Origin: Phycisphaerae bacterium RAS1
GTDB taxonomy: Bacteria; Planctomycetota; Phycisphaerae; UBA1845; Fen-1342
DNA length: 64,000 bases
Reading direction: 5' to 3'
NCBI GenBank assembly: GCA_007859745.1
Contig: SMLU01000001.1
Span: 806,001-870,000 of the forward strand
The notes under the pieces are model-generated. The model saw only the letters and a list, made by a program, of their open reading frames with translations. It did not search any database and had not been told where the DNA came from. Numbering within the stretch: position 1 is the first letter of the stretch; the number at the start of each line of letters is the position of its first letter. The position numbers and the translations under genes were made by a program. Shown piece by piece: positions 52,527 to 59,795 of this stretch.

Positions 52527-52625
52527 TCCGAACCCGCCGCGCCAAGCGGCGGGGTGACATCCGCCGCCGGTGGGGCGCCGATCGCTAACGATCGTCACCC
52601 CGCCGCTTGGCGCGGCGGGTTCGGA
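52527..52625. repeat. REP-like double hairpin, best full copy
   Basis: The arms tccgaacccgccgcgccaag / cttggcgcggcgggttcgga, extended by cggcggggtgac / gtcaccccgccg, form a perfect 32-nt inverted repeat around a 35-nt core containing ggggcgccgatcgctaacg. The core is shared with 58465. Confidence 0.95.
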
Positions 52626-52830
52626 CCAGCCAGCGGGCCTACCGGGATTTCTGACGCCGCTGCACTCCCCACTGCCAGGCCCTTTTGACAATCGTCGGCG
52701 GCTGTCGCATACTGGCCGCCCGGCGTAATTCACAGGCCACACTGATGGGATCGTCCACGCACGGCTGAAGCGGACGCCCCGACGCCGACAGCGACCGATC
52801 AACCAGCGCTCGTAGTTCAGGAGTGAGCGA

Positions 52831-54240
52831 ATGGCCGGCAGACCTGTTGCCGCCCGCGGCGGCTTCAACGGACTGTTCTGGGGCATGATCAGCTTCGTCA
52901 TCGTCAGCGTCTTGTCGCTGGCCGGGCTGATTATGACCCTCACCAAGGTAAAAGACGCCGAGGACGCGGCGCGCGTCGCCAACACGGCCCTGGCCAAGGC
53001 GGGGACGGCCCCGGCCTACTTCTCGTCCGAAGCCGCGGCCCGCAACAGCCGTGTCTTTGACGTGGTCGCGGACCATCAGAAGCGCATCTCGCAACTGGTC
53101 GCCGGCGTGCCCGACCTCTACGCCCCTCAGCTTCAGAAGCAGGCGGCAGACGCGGTCGCGGCGACCAGCGCCGCCGCCGCAGGCGTCGTGGCCCCTACGG
53201 ACCCGCTGCTGACGGTGCTCCAGCGGATGGACGAGAAGATGGCCGAACTGACGGCGACCGCCGCCGCCGCACGCGCCGAGCTGCAGTCCGTTCAGGCCGA
53301 CAAGCAAGCCCTGACCAGCCAGCTCAAGGCGGTCCGCGACCAGTTCGAAGCGCAAACGGCCGAGTTGAACAAGCGCCTGCAGCAGAACGAAGAAGAGAAG
53401 GTCGGCGCGATCGCGGCCAAGGACGAGCAGCTCACCGAGCTGACGGCCAGCATGGACAGCACCAGCCAGCAGCTTCAGCAGGCGCGGCGCGACACGCAGA
53501 CGCGCGAGCGCGACTGCGAGTTCCAGGTCGCGCGGCTGACCAAGCAGGTCGAGGACCAGCTCAAGCAAATTCGAAACCTCAACCCCAGCCCGTTCGAGCC
53601 GGGCGCGATTCTGCGCAAGCCGGACGGAAAGGTCCTGCGGGCGATTCCCGGCAGCGACATCGTGTACATCAACCTGGGCGCTGCGGACAAGATCAAGCGC
53701 GGCTTCGGGTTTGAGGTCTTTTCGGCGACGCGCGAGGTGGCCCGTTCGCTGCGCGGCAAGGCGTCGATCGAGGTGATCTCGGTCAATGACTCCACGGCGG
53801 AGTGCCGCGTGACGCGCGGCACCTCCGGCCAGCCCATCATCGAGGGCGATTCGGTCGTCAACATCGCCTTCGAGCGTAATCGCAAGCCGAAGTTCGTCAT
53901 CCGCGGCGATTTCGACCTGGACTACGACGGCGACGTCGATCTCAACGGCGTCGAGGCGATCGCGACCATCGTCCGGCAGTGGGGCGGGCAGGTCGCCGCC
54001 GAACTCGATGAATCAACGGACTACGTGGTGATCGGCCTGTCGCCGCAGGTCGGCGCGGCCCTGGATGCCGATGGTCTCAGCGAAGTGGAGCGTGACTTGA
54101 ACCTGCGGCGGGAACTGGAGCGAACGCAGTTCGCGGAGCTGGTGAAGCGGGCGTCCTCGATGTTCATCCCGGTGATCACGCAGAACCAGTTTCTCTACCT
54201 GACCGGCTACTCGGGCGACACGACGCTGGTCTCGCGCTAG
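52831..54240 (+). CDS. Membrane-anchored coiled-coil protein with BRCT-like C-terminus
   Basis: 469 residues, ATG 52831 with AGGAG eight bases upstream. One membrane helix (FWGMISFVIVSVLSLAGLIM, residues 17-36) is followed by an Ala-rich region and a coiled coil (about 145-245; AELQSVQADKQALTSQLKAV, EQLTELTASMDSTSQQLQQA). Residues 255-350 are a beta-rich domain (ILRKPDGKVLRAIPGSDIVY). The last 120 residues (KFVIRGDFDLDYDGDVDLNG, IVRQWGGQVAAELDESTDYV, VIGLSPQ) have the rhythm of a BRCT domain. Function unknown; possibly an envelope scaffold. The gap upstream (52477-52830) holds only the REP element. Confidence 0.8.
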   Translation: MAGRPVAARGGFNGLFWGMISFVIVSVLSLAGLIMTLTKVKDAEDAARVANTALAKAGTAPAYFSSEAAARNSRVFDVVADHQKRISQLVAGVPDLYAPQLQKQAADAVAATSAAAAGVVAPTDPLLTVLQRMDEKMAELTATAAAARAELQSVQADKQALTSQLKAVRDQFEAQTAELNKRLQQNEEEKVGAIAAKDEQLTELTASMDSTSQQLQQARRDTQTRERDCEFQVARLTKQVEDQLKQIRNLNPSPFEPGAILRKPDGKVLRAIPGSDIVYINLGAADKIKRGFGFEVFSATREVARSLRGKASIEVISVNDSTAECRVTRGTSGQPIIEGDSVVNIAFERNRKPKFVIRGDFDLDYDGDVDLNGVEAIATIVRQWGGQVAAELDESTDYVVIGLSPQVGAALDADGLSEVERDLNLRRELERTQFAELVKRASSMFIPVITQNQFLYLTGYSGDTTLVSR

Positions 54241-54260
54241 TCTCGGTGTATTGCCGGACC

Positions 54261-54312
54261 GGGGAGTGCGGGCTTCCGGCCCGCACGCGCGGGCGAGACG
54301 CCCGCACTCCCC
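54261..54312. repeat. 'ggggagtgcgggc' inverted repeat
   Basis: ggggagtgcgggcttccggcccgc and gcgggcgagacgcccgcactcccc; same family as 11504. It is followed by tttcg and sits between the coiled-coil gene and ndk. Confidence 0.85.
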
Positions 54313-54359
54313 TTTCGCAAATGTCGCAGTCATGCTCAGCCTGACGCAACGGAGGCCAC

Positions 54360-54812
54360 ATGGAACGCACACTGATCATCATCAAGCCGGACGCCATGCA
54401 CCGCATGCTGGTGGGCCGGCTCTTGACCCGTTTTGAGGAGAAGGGCCTGCGCTTCGCGGCGATGAAGCTTCAACAATCGCCCCGAGCGCAGGTCGAGAAG
54501 CACTATGCCGTCCACAAGGAGCGACCGTTCTATGCCGCCTTGGTGGACTTCATGACCAGCGCCCCGGTGATCGTCGCGGTTCTCGAAGGGCCGGGCGCCA
54601 TCGGCGTCGTCCGGAACATCCTGGGGGCGACCGACGGCAAGCAGGCGGCGCCCGGCACGATCCGCGGCGATTACGGCATCGATAAGCAGTACAACCTGGT
54701 GCACGCCAGTGACAGCCCGGAGACGGCGAGGTTCGAGATTGAGCTGTTTTTCAAGCCTGAGGAACTGGTGAGCTATCAGCGCGCGCCCGACCGATGGATT
54801 GTGAGCAACTGA
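54360..54812 (+). CDS. ndk: Nucleoside diphosphate kinase
   Basis: 150 residues, ATG 54360 after GGAGG. Ndk balances NTP pools through a phospho-His. TLIIIKPDAMHRMLVGRLLT, KLQQSPRAQVEKHYAVHKER, PVIVAVLEGPGAIGVVRNIL, ATDGKQAAPGTIRGDYG and the active-site NLVHASDSPETARFEI (His near 118) are all canonical. It is 12 bp before the first TIR gene on the same strand, so all four genes 54360-56009 may be one transcript. Confidence 0.98.
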   Translation: MERTLIIIKPDAMHRMLVGRLLTRFEEKGLRFAAMKLQQSPRAQVEKHYAVHKERPFYAALVDFMTSAPVIVAVLEGPGAIGVVRNILGATDGKQAAPGTIRGDYGIDKQYNLVHASDSPETARFEIELFFKPEELVSYQRAPDRWIVSN

Positions 54813-54824
54813 CGGAAGCCAGAC

Positions 54825-55253
54825 ATGCCTCAAGGTGCATCGGGCTACTTGGTCTTTCTGAGCCACAGCGCGATCGACGCCTGGGTCGCCGGTCAGCTCA
54901 AGCGCGAGATCGGGCAGCGGGGTGCGGCCGTCTTCCTGGATGAGGCCTCGATCGACATCGGCGCCGATTTCGAGGAGGAGATTCTCGCCTCGCTTGAACG
55001 TGCAAACGAGCTCGTCGTCCTTCTGACGCCCTGGGCCATGGAGCGGCGATACGTCTGGGCCGAGATCGGGGCCGCCTGGGGCAGGCGCATGCCGATCGTG
55101 GTGCTGCTCCACGGAATTGCGATTTCGGAACTCACCCAAATGGCTAACGTGCCGCTGCTCCTGAAACGCCGCGATATGATAGAATTGAACGAGGTCGAGA
55201 CGTACCTGGACCAGTTGGAACGCCGGATCGCAGATCATGAGCGGAACTCATAA
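54825..55253 (+). CDS. Stand-alone TIR-domain protein A
   Basis: 142 residues, all one TIR domain. betaA is YLVFLSHSAIDAWVAGQLKR, the BB-loop region is GAAVFLDEASIDIGADFEEE, betaD is ELVVLLTPWAMERRYVWAEI, with the conserved Glu at residue 80 in the position used by NAD-cleaving TIRs. The fold continues PIVVLLHGIAI and LLLKRRDMIELNEVETYLDQ. No extra effector or membrane domain. The stop overlaps the next TIR gene by 17 bp. Bacterial TIRs of this kind cleave NAD+ or make cyclic ADP-ribose signals, often in phage defence; activity here is inferred. Confidence 0.9.
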   Translation: MPQGASGYLVFLSHSAIDAWVAGQLKREIGQRGAAVFLDEASIDIGADFEEEILASLERANELVVLLTPWAMERRYVWAEIGAAWGRRMPIVVLLHGIAISELTQMANVPLLLKRRDMIELNEVETYLDQLERRIADHERNS

Positions 55254-55659
55254 ATCGCTGTTTCTCTCATACTCGCGCGCGGATGCGGATGAGGCTTGGA
55301 TTCGCGCGCTCGACGAAGCACTGCAGGCACACGATCTCGCTCTCTGGCGGCATTCCGCCTCGATTGCCGCGGGGGACTCCATCCCGGATGCGATCTCCGA
55401 CGCCCTTCGACGATGTGACGCAGTGCTGGTCCTGTTGTCGGAGCAGTATCTGAAAAGTCCGTGGGCCGCGTTTGAACTTGGCGCCGCGCTCTCCCAGGGC
55501 AAGCGAATCATCCCGATCGTGCCCGACAACATCGAGCCCGCCCGCTGGCCGGCGCCGCTCCGAATTCGGCAGATGACTCCGATGCGAACGCCCGTGGAAA
55601 CCGCGGAGGCCATTGCGCGAGCGCTCCGAACAGACTCCCGCATGATGGAGGCCGGATGA
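55237..55659 (+). CDS. Stand-alone TIR-domain protein B
   Basis: 140 residues, single TIR domain: KSLFLSYSRADADEAWIRAL (betaA), LALWRHSASIAAGDSIPDAI (BB loop), DAVLVLLSEQYLKSPWAAFE followed by LGAALSQGK (Trp-x3-Glu, Glu 80), then RIIPIVPDN. It is only distantly similar to protein A, so the pair is not a recent duplication. It starts 17 bp inside the upstream TIR gene, and its last four bases (ATGA) overlap the cupin start. Such tight overlap suggests fixed stoichiometry and a joint function. Confidence 0.9.
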   Translation: MSGTHKSLFLSYSRADADEAWIRALDEALQAHDLALWRHSASIAAGDSIPDAISDALRRCDAVLVLLSEQYLKSPWAAFELGAALSQGKRIIPIVPDNIEPARWPAPLRIRQMTPMRTPVETAEAIARALRTDSRMMEAG

Positions 55660-56009
55660 GAATCGGGTCGATTCTGGAGAAGCGGCAGTCGCCCGTGACG
55701 ATGGACGGTTCCTCCGGCGCGAAGATGCGCATGCTGGTCGGCCCCACCGACGGCGCCCGCAATTTCCACATGCGGCATTTCGAGGTCGAGCCGGGCGGTT
55801 ACACGCCGCACCATCAGCACAACTACGAACACGAAATCCTGATCCTGCGCGGCGCGGGCGTCGCGCAGAGTGAGACGGGCGAGCGCGCGTTACGGGCGGG
55901 GGATGTTATCTGGGTGCCGCCCAACGAAATGCACCAGTTCCGCAACACCGGCGATCAGCCGCTCGAGTTCATCTGCCTGATCCCCGCCCCCATGGACTGC
56001 ACCCGGTAG
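55656..56009 (+). CDS. Metal-binding cupin coupled to the TIR pair
   Basis: 117 residues, one cupin barrel. Motif 1 is GGYTPHHQHNYEHEILILRG (His 53, His 55, Glu 58/60) and motif 2 is IWVPPNEMHQFRNTG (His near 92), a complete metal site. The ATG lies in the ATGA overlap with TIR protein B, so translation is coupled. Single-domain cupins can be enzymes, sugar/nucleotide binders or sensors. In this operon a role in binding or processing a TIR product is conceivable, but no direct sequence evidence exists. Confidence 0.88.
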   Translation: MRIGSILEKRQSPVTMDGSSGAKMRMLVGPTDGARNFHMRHFEVEPGGYTPHHQHNYEHEILILRGAGVAQSETGERALRAGDVIWVPPNEMHQFRNTGDQPLEFICLIPAPMDCTR

Positions 56010-56032
56010 CCACGACGCCGCAGCGAGCTGCG

Positions 56033-56136
56033 TTTCCGAACCCGCCGCGCCAAGCGGCGGGTTGACGATCCCAGGCGAGCGGCGCCACTTAGGCCGCGGA
56101 CGTCACCCCGCCGCTTGGCGCGGCGGGTTCGGACAG
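56033..56136. repeat. REP-like double hairpin, full copy with duplicated right end
   Basis: tttccgaacccgccgcgcca left arm and gtcaccccgccgcttggcgc, ggcgggttcgga right arm. The last cggcgggttcggacagaca is repeated once more at 56146-56164, which suggests slippage or a second partial insertion. Confidence 0.9.
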
Positions 56137-56226
56137 ACAAGCCCGCGGCGGGTTCGGACAGACATGGACGCCGGGCTTGCCAGGAAGAAGGCGGTCACAC
56201 CCTCGCGCACTTTCAGGCCGGCGCGA

Positions 56227-56257
56227 TTGACCGCGGTGGACGACTTGCGATTAGAAT
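56227..56257 (+). promoter_or_regulatory. Weak promoter candidate upstream of the thiolase-like gene
   Basis: TTGACC (56227-56232) and TAGAAT (56252-56257) with a long 19-nt spacer. Nothing else identifiable is in 56165-56534; the forward frame there lacks a ribosome-binding site. Confidence 0.3.
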
Positions 56258-56534
56258 CCGCGCGCAGGCCGCGGCGGCGAACGCCCCGTACGTCGCGAAC
56301 GCGCCGCGCCGGCTCCGGCGGTCGGTCGATTTTCATGGACCACCTCCCGCACATCGTCGTAGGCGTCGATTTTCCGCAGCAATCTCGCCGCGCCCGGATC
56401 CGCGACGCTTCGTTTTCAGGAGTCAGTCGGGCAAGCGGATTTTCCGGCCGCGCGCCGGGGCCGGGCGGACGTTCACATTCTGCCCGTCCGAAAGCGGCGG
56501 CGTTTCGGCGCGATCGAGCGAAAGGACAATTTCG

Positions 56535-57905
56535 ATGATCAAATTCGGACCCCAGAATCTGCGCATTCCGAAGTTCGAGCGCCCGGTCTATGTCGTCGCC
56601 GGCGGCCTGACCGACTATCGCAAGCGTTATCCCGAGAAAAACACCTGTCAGTTGTGCACCGAAGCGCTGCGCATGGCGGTCGAGGAAAACGACCTGAAGC
56701 TCGATCCCGAGGAAGTTCGCCGCAGCGTGAACTGGTGCGTCTACTCGCAGTTCGCGGATCACTTCGGCGATCAACTGCTGGCGGCCGCGAAGGTGCACGA
56801 CTACCTCGGGTTTGACCCGCTCGGGAACATCGAGGTCAAAACGGGCGGCGCCACGGGCGGCTCGGCGGTGCTGGCCGCGGCGCAAGCGGTCGCCAGCGGC
56901 TACGCCTCGTGCGTTCCGGTGGTCGGCTGGGAGCGGATGGACGAGGTAAGCACGAAGGTGGGCAATTCGTACATCGCCAGCGCCGCGTGCAAGGACTTCG
57001 AGAGCGAGCTGGGCTGGATGTACGCCGCCTATTACGCGCTCATGGCGCAGCGCTACCAGTACGAAAACAACGTCCCGCGAGATACGCTGGCGCGGATTGC
57101 CTGCAAAAACCATGAGTACGCGCGACACTCGCCCTTCGCGCAGAACCCCGGCAAATACACGGTCAAGGAAATCCTGGAAAACGACATCGTCTCGCACCCG
57201 CTGTCGTTTCTCGAGTGCTGCGTAATGAGCGTCGGGGCCGCGGTCCTGCTGCTGTGCGACGAACCGACCGCCCGCCGCCTGACCGACAAGCCGGTGCAGC
57301 TCAAGGCCATCGCCGGCGGCTCGCACACGCTGCGGACGGCCGATCGGCGGCACATGCCGATTCTGCTATTGCCCAACGAGACGCCCGAGACGTACGCCGA
57401 TTACTTCGGGGCGAAGCGCGACGCGTGGCCGGGCTTCAGCTCGTTTCTCGCGTCGCGGACGGCGGCTTACCTGGCTTACCACATGGCGGGAATCAAGGAT
57501 CCGCTGGAGGACTTTGATCTGCTCGAGACGCACGATGCGTTCACGATCAGCGACGTGCAGACCTACGAGGACATCGGCCTGCGGCCCTACGGGCGCGGGC
57601 GCGAGTTCATCGAATCGGGCGACGCATACTTCGAAGGCCGGCTGCCCACCAACCTCTCCGGCGGGCTGATCGGCACGATGCACGCAGTCGGCGCAACCGG
57701 GATCTTTCAGATCGTCGAGCTGCTGTGGCAGTTGCAGGGAAAATACGACAAGTTCCACGGCGATGCGGCGCTGTGGCGGCGGTACGGCAAGGAGAAGCCG
57801 ACCGATTGGCGGAGCCTTCAGGTTCACAACGCGAAGCGCGGCTGCGCGATCAGCCACGCCGGGACCGGAAGTCACGTGACGTGCGCGATACTGGAACGTG
57901 TGTAA
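56535..57905 (+). CDS. Thiolase-fold protein, apparently lacking catalytic cysteine
   Basis: 456 residues from ATG 56535 (GAAAGGA upstream); a longer frame upstream is treated as non-coding. The thiolase fold of the SCP2/archaeal acetoacetyl-CoA type is recognisable: GNIEVKTGGATGGSAVLAAA, DLLETHDAFTISDVQTYEDI, LSGGLIGTMHAVGATGIFQI. Where active thiolases have a Cys (xxCASG), this has GGATGG. The C-terminal CxGGxG region reads AISHAGTGSH. It is followed after 47 bp by a DUF35 gene, the usual partner of such thiolases. It may be a scaffold, a Cys-independent enzyme, or misaligned by me. Confidence 0.85.
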   Translation: MIKFGPQNLRIPKFERPVYVVAGGLTDYRKRYPEKNTCQLCTEALRMAVEENDLKLDPEEVRRSVNWCVYSQFADHFGDQLLAAAKVHDYLGFDPLGNIEVKTGGATGGSAVLAAAQAVASGYASCVPVVGWERMDEVSTKVGNSYIASAACKDFESELGWMYAAYYALMAQRYQYENNVPRDTLARIACKNHEYARHSPFAQNPGKYTVKEILENDIVSHPLSFLECCVMSVGAAVLLLCDEPTARRLTDKPVQLKAIAGGSHTLRTADRRHMPILLLPNETPETYADYFGAKRDAWPGFSSFLASRTAAYLAYHMAGIKDPLEDFDLLETHDAFTISDVQTYEDIGLRPYGRGREFIESGDAYFEGRLPTNLSGGLIGTMHAVGATGIFQIVELLWQLQGKYDKFHGDAALWRRYGKEKPTDWRSLQVHNAKRGCAISHAGTGSHVTCAILERV

Positions 57906-57952
57906 CGCCGGTTGACGGCGCGGCTGCGCGGACAGCGGCGCCGCGGAGAACA

Positions 57953-58429
57953 ATGATGAGCATCGAATGGCCGAGCGCAACCCTGGAAGTGGTTCAGCAG
58001 CGCCCGCTGACGGTGAAGAATCCCAAGACCTGGCCGCACATTCACAGCTATGGCGGGTGGGGCCGGTTCTTCGCGGGCTTGCAGGAGCGGAAGATCCTCG
58101 CGACGCGCTGCGCGAACCCCAGGTGCGAAGAGAAACGCCTGTGGCTTCCGCCGCGTTGCGAGTGCCCGGATTGCTGGCACGCGATGGACTGGGTGGAGGC
58201 CCCGCAGCGCGGCCGCCTGTACACGTGGAGCATCGTGAAGTACCCAGGCGAGCTGTTCAAGCTGCCGCCGGATACGCCGCTAATCAGCGTCGAGCTGGAC
58301 GGCGTGTGCACGAAGGTGATGAGCTGGCTCAAAGAGGGCAAGCCGGAGATCGGGATGCCCGTGCGGGCGGTGTTCAACACGCAGCGGCCGACGCACACGA
58401 TTCTCGATCTGGCGTGGGTGCCGGCGTAA
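57953..58429 (+). CDS. DUF35 zinc-ribbon/OB-fold partner of the thiolase-like protein
   Basis: 158 residues from ATG 57953 with GGAG upstream. An N-terminal helix region (HIHSYGGWGRFFAGLQERKI) leads to a zinc ribbon (CANPRCEEKRLWLPPRC, CPDCW) and then an OB fold (GRLYTWSIVKYPGELFKLPP, PLISVELDGVC, IGMPVRAVF). DUF35 proteins bind acyl-CoA and bridge thiolases with HMG-CoA synthase in archaea. That pairing is retained here 47 bp downstream of the thiolase-like gene. Confidence 0.9.
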   Translation: MMSIEWPSATLEVVQQRPLTVKNPKTWPHIHSYGGWGRFFAGLQERKILATRCANPRCEEKRLWLPPRCECPDCWHAMDWVEAPQRGRLYTWSIVKYPGELFKLPPDTPLISVELDGVCTKVMSWLKEGKPEIGMPVRAVFNTQRPTHTILDLAWVPA

Positions 58430-58464
58430 CTGGGTTCCCGACAGAGGTCGCGATCGGCGGCGTC

Positions 58465-58566
58465 TTTCCGAACCCGCCGCGCCAAGCGACGGGTTGACGC
58501 CCGCGGTCTGTGGGGCGTCGATCGCTAACGACCGTCACCCCGCCGCTTGGCGCGGCGGGTTCGGAT
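58465..58566. repeat. REP-like double hairpin, full copy
   Basis: Left arm tccgaacccgccgcgccaag with cgacgggttgac, right arm gtcaccccgccgcttggcgc, ggcgggttcgga. The core ggggcgtcgatcgctaacga matches the copy at 52527. Confidence 0.92.
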
Positions 58567-58601
58567 GGATTGCGTTCTGACACCGGATGCATCGGGCATG
58601 A

Positions 58602-58629
58602 CTGACGGGCGTTTTGGGGGCGTTATAAT
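58602..58629 (+). promoter_or_regulatory. Candidate promoter for the membrane gene at 58727
   Basis: CTGACG (58602-58607), 16 nt, TATAAT (58624-58629). The -10 is perfect. A leader of about 90 nt would precede ATG 58727. Confidence 0.55.
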
Positions 58630-58726
58630 GGAGCCGGCCGCGATGGACCGCGGCCGGCGATGCTCCGCCGCGGGCGCCTGACGACCCGCGCCCGCTTGCC
58701 TGAAATACGCGAAGCGAGGTGGAACC

Positions 58727-59485
58727 ATGCTCTACGCGTCCCTCACGCTCTGGCTGCTGGTCATCATGTTCTCGGCCTGGGGAGTCCACCGCATCTGGAG
58801 CGCGATGGTCAAGCCGCGCGTCGTGAATTCCGTGCTGCTGCCGGGCACGCTCGTGGCCCAGCTTGGGCATGTGCTGGGGCTGCTCGTGACCGGCAACCCG
58901 GTGCAGAACACGGTGCTCATGGGCGACGACGACGCCGGCGAGCCGCAATCCGAGACGCCCGACCGGCAGCGCGTGCCGGTCGTCGGGCCGATCATCATCG
59001 GACTTTTGCCGCTGGTCGCCTGCACCGGCTGCCTGTACCTGGCGGCGAACCTGTGGGGCGGGTCAGTGCTGGGGCGAGTGGCGGCCGACACCGGCTTCGC
59101 GTTGCCGCGCGAGCTGCCGACCACACTGGCTGGTTTCTGGGCGCTGTTGCGGACGGGCGTCAGCGTGAGCGAGGCGATGCTCAATACAATCGTGAGCAGC
59201 GACCTGACGAACTGGCAGACGGCGCTGTTCGTGTACCTGGCGGTGTGCCTGACCGTCCGCATGGCGCCGTTCGAGGGCAATCGTCGCGGAGCGATCGCCG
59301 CGATTCTGCTGGCCGGCGGCGTAATCGCCATCCTGGCGTCGCTGATTCAGGGGTTGCAGGGGTTCATCGTGTCGAGTTGGCCGATTCTGAGCTTCGCGGT
59401 CGGCATGCTGCTGTTCCTGCTGCTCACCTCATTGTGCGTGTCGGGGCTGGCGGGGTTGATTCGGATTCTGGCGCGGAACGAATAG
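58727..59485 (+). CDS. Integral membrane protein of unknown function
   Basis: 252 residues with about five membrane helices: LTLWLLVIMFSAWGVHRIW, VGPIIIGLLPLVACTGCLYL, NWQTALFVYLAVCLTVRM, AIAAILLAGGVIAILASLIQ and FAVGMLLFLLLTSLCVSGLA. The segment VLLPGTLVAQLGHVLGLLVTG looks like a zinc-peptidase-type PGTLVHELGH motif in which the first His-Glu pair is lost (AQLGH), so it could be a degenerate site-2-like membrane protein. Function unknown. A good -10 TATAAT box lies 98 bp upstream. Confidence 0.75.
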   Translation: MLYASLTLWLLVIMFSAWGVHRIWSAMVKPRVVNSVLLPGTLVAQLGHVLGLLVTGNPVQNTVLMGDDDAGEPQSETPDRQRVPVVGPIIIGLLPLVACTGCLYLAANLWGGSVLGRVAADTGFALPRELPTTLAGFWALLRTGVSVSEAMLNTIVSSDLTNWQTALFVYLAVCLTVRMAPFEGNRRGAIAAILLAGGVIAILASLIQGLQGFIVSSWPILSFAVGMLLFLLLTSLCVSGLAGLIRILARNE

Positions 59486-59495
59486 TGAACTACCG

Positions 59496-59564
59496 GCGCC
59501 GAGGCGCCGAGGCACAGAGGCACAGAGGCACAGAAGCACGGAGGCGCAGAGGCACGGAGGCGCG
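59496..59564. repeat. Array of 'gaggcacagaggcacagagg' repeats
   Basis: Several 9-nt variants (gaggcacag, gaggcacgg, gaggcgcag) in tandem. This is the inverse complement of the cctctgtgcctctgtgg word at 17151 and 59815. Non-coding. Confidence 0.75.
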
Positions 59565-59602
59565 CAGGCCCATCAGTGGTAGACGTCGCCGGCCGGGCGG
59601 TC

Positions 59603-59705
59603 TTTCGGAACCCGCCGCGCCAAGCGGCGGGGTGACAATCGCACGCACGCGGCGACACACAGGCCGGGGACGTCAACCCGCCGCTTGGCGCGGCGGGTTC
59701 GGACA
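59603..59705. repeat. REP-like double hairpin, full copy
   Basis: tttcggaacccgccgcgcca left arm and gtcaacccgccgcttggcgc, ggcgggttcgga right arm, with a 40-nt core. It lies between convergent genes. Confidence 0.9.
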
Positions 59706-59795
59706 GATGTGCCCGCCGAGCACATGGGCCCGCCGAGCACATGCGCCGGCCGAGCCAGCCAAAGATGTGCCTGTCGCGCCCGCCAGAATCTCGGC

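Noticed and set aside
54825-56009. A complete Thoeris system
   Set aside because: TIR proteins are present, but no ThsA-type effector (SIR2-SLOG or membrane variant) occurs nearby, so the named system cannot be called.
56103-57353. A 416-codon antisense frame over the thiolase-like gene, and the forward extension from 56115
   Set aside because: The antisense frame has no recognisable motifs. The extension reads through the REP element and has no ribosome-binding site, while ATG 56535 does.
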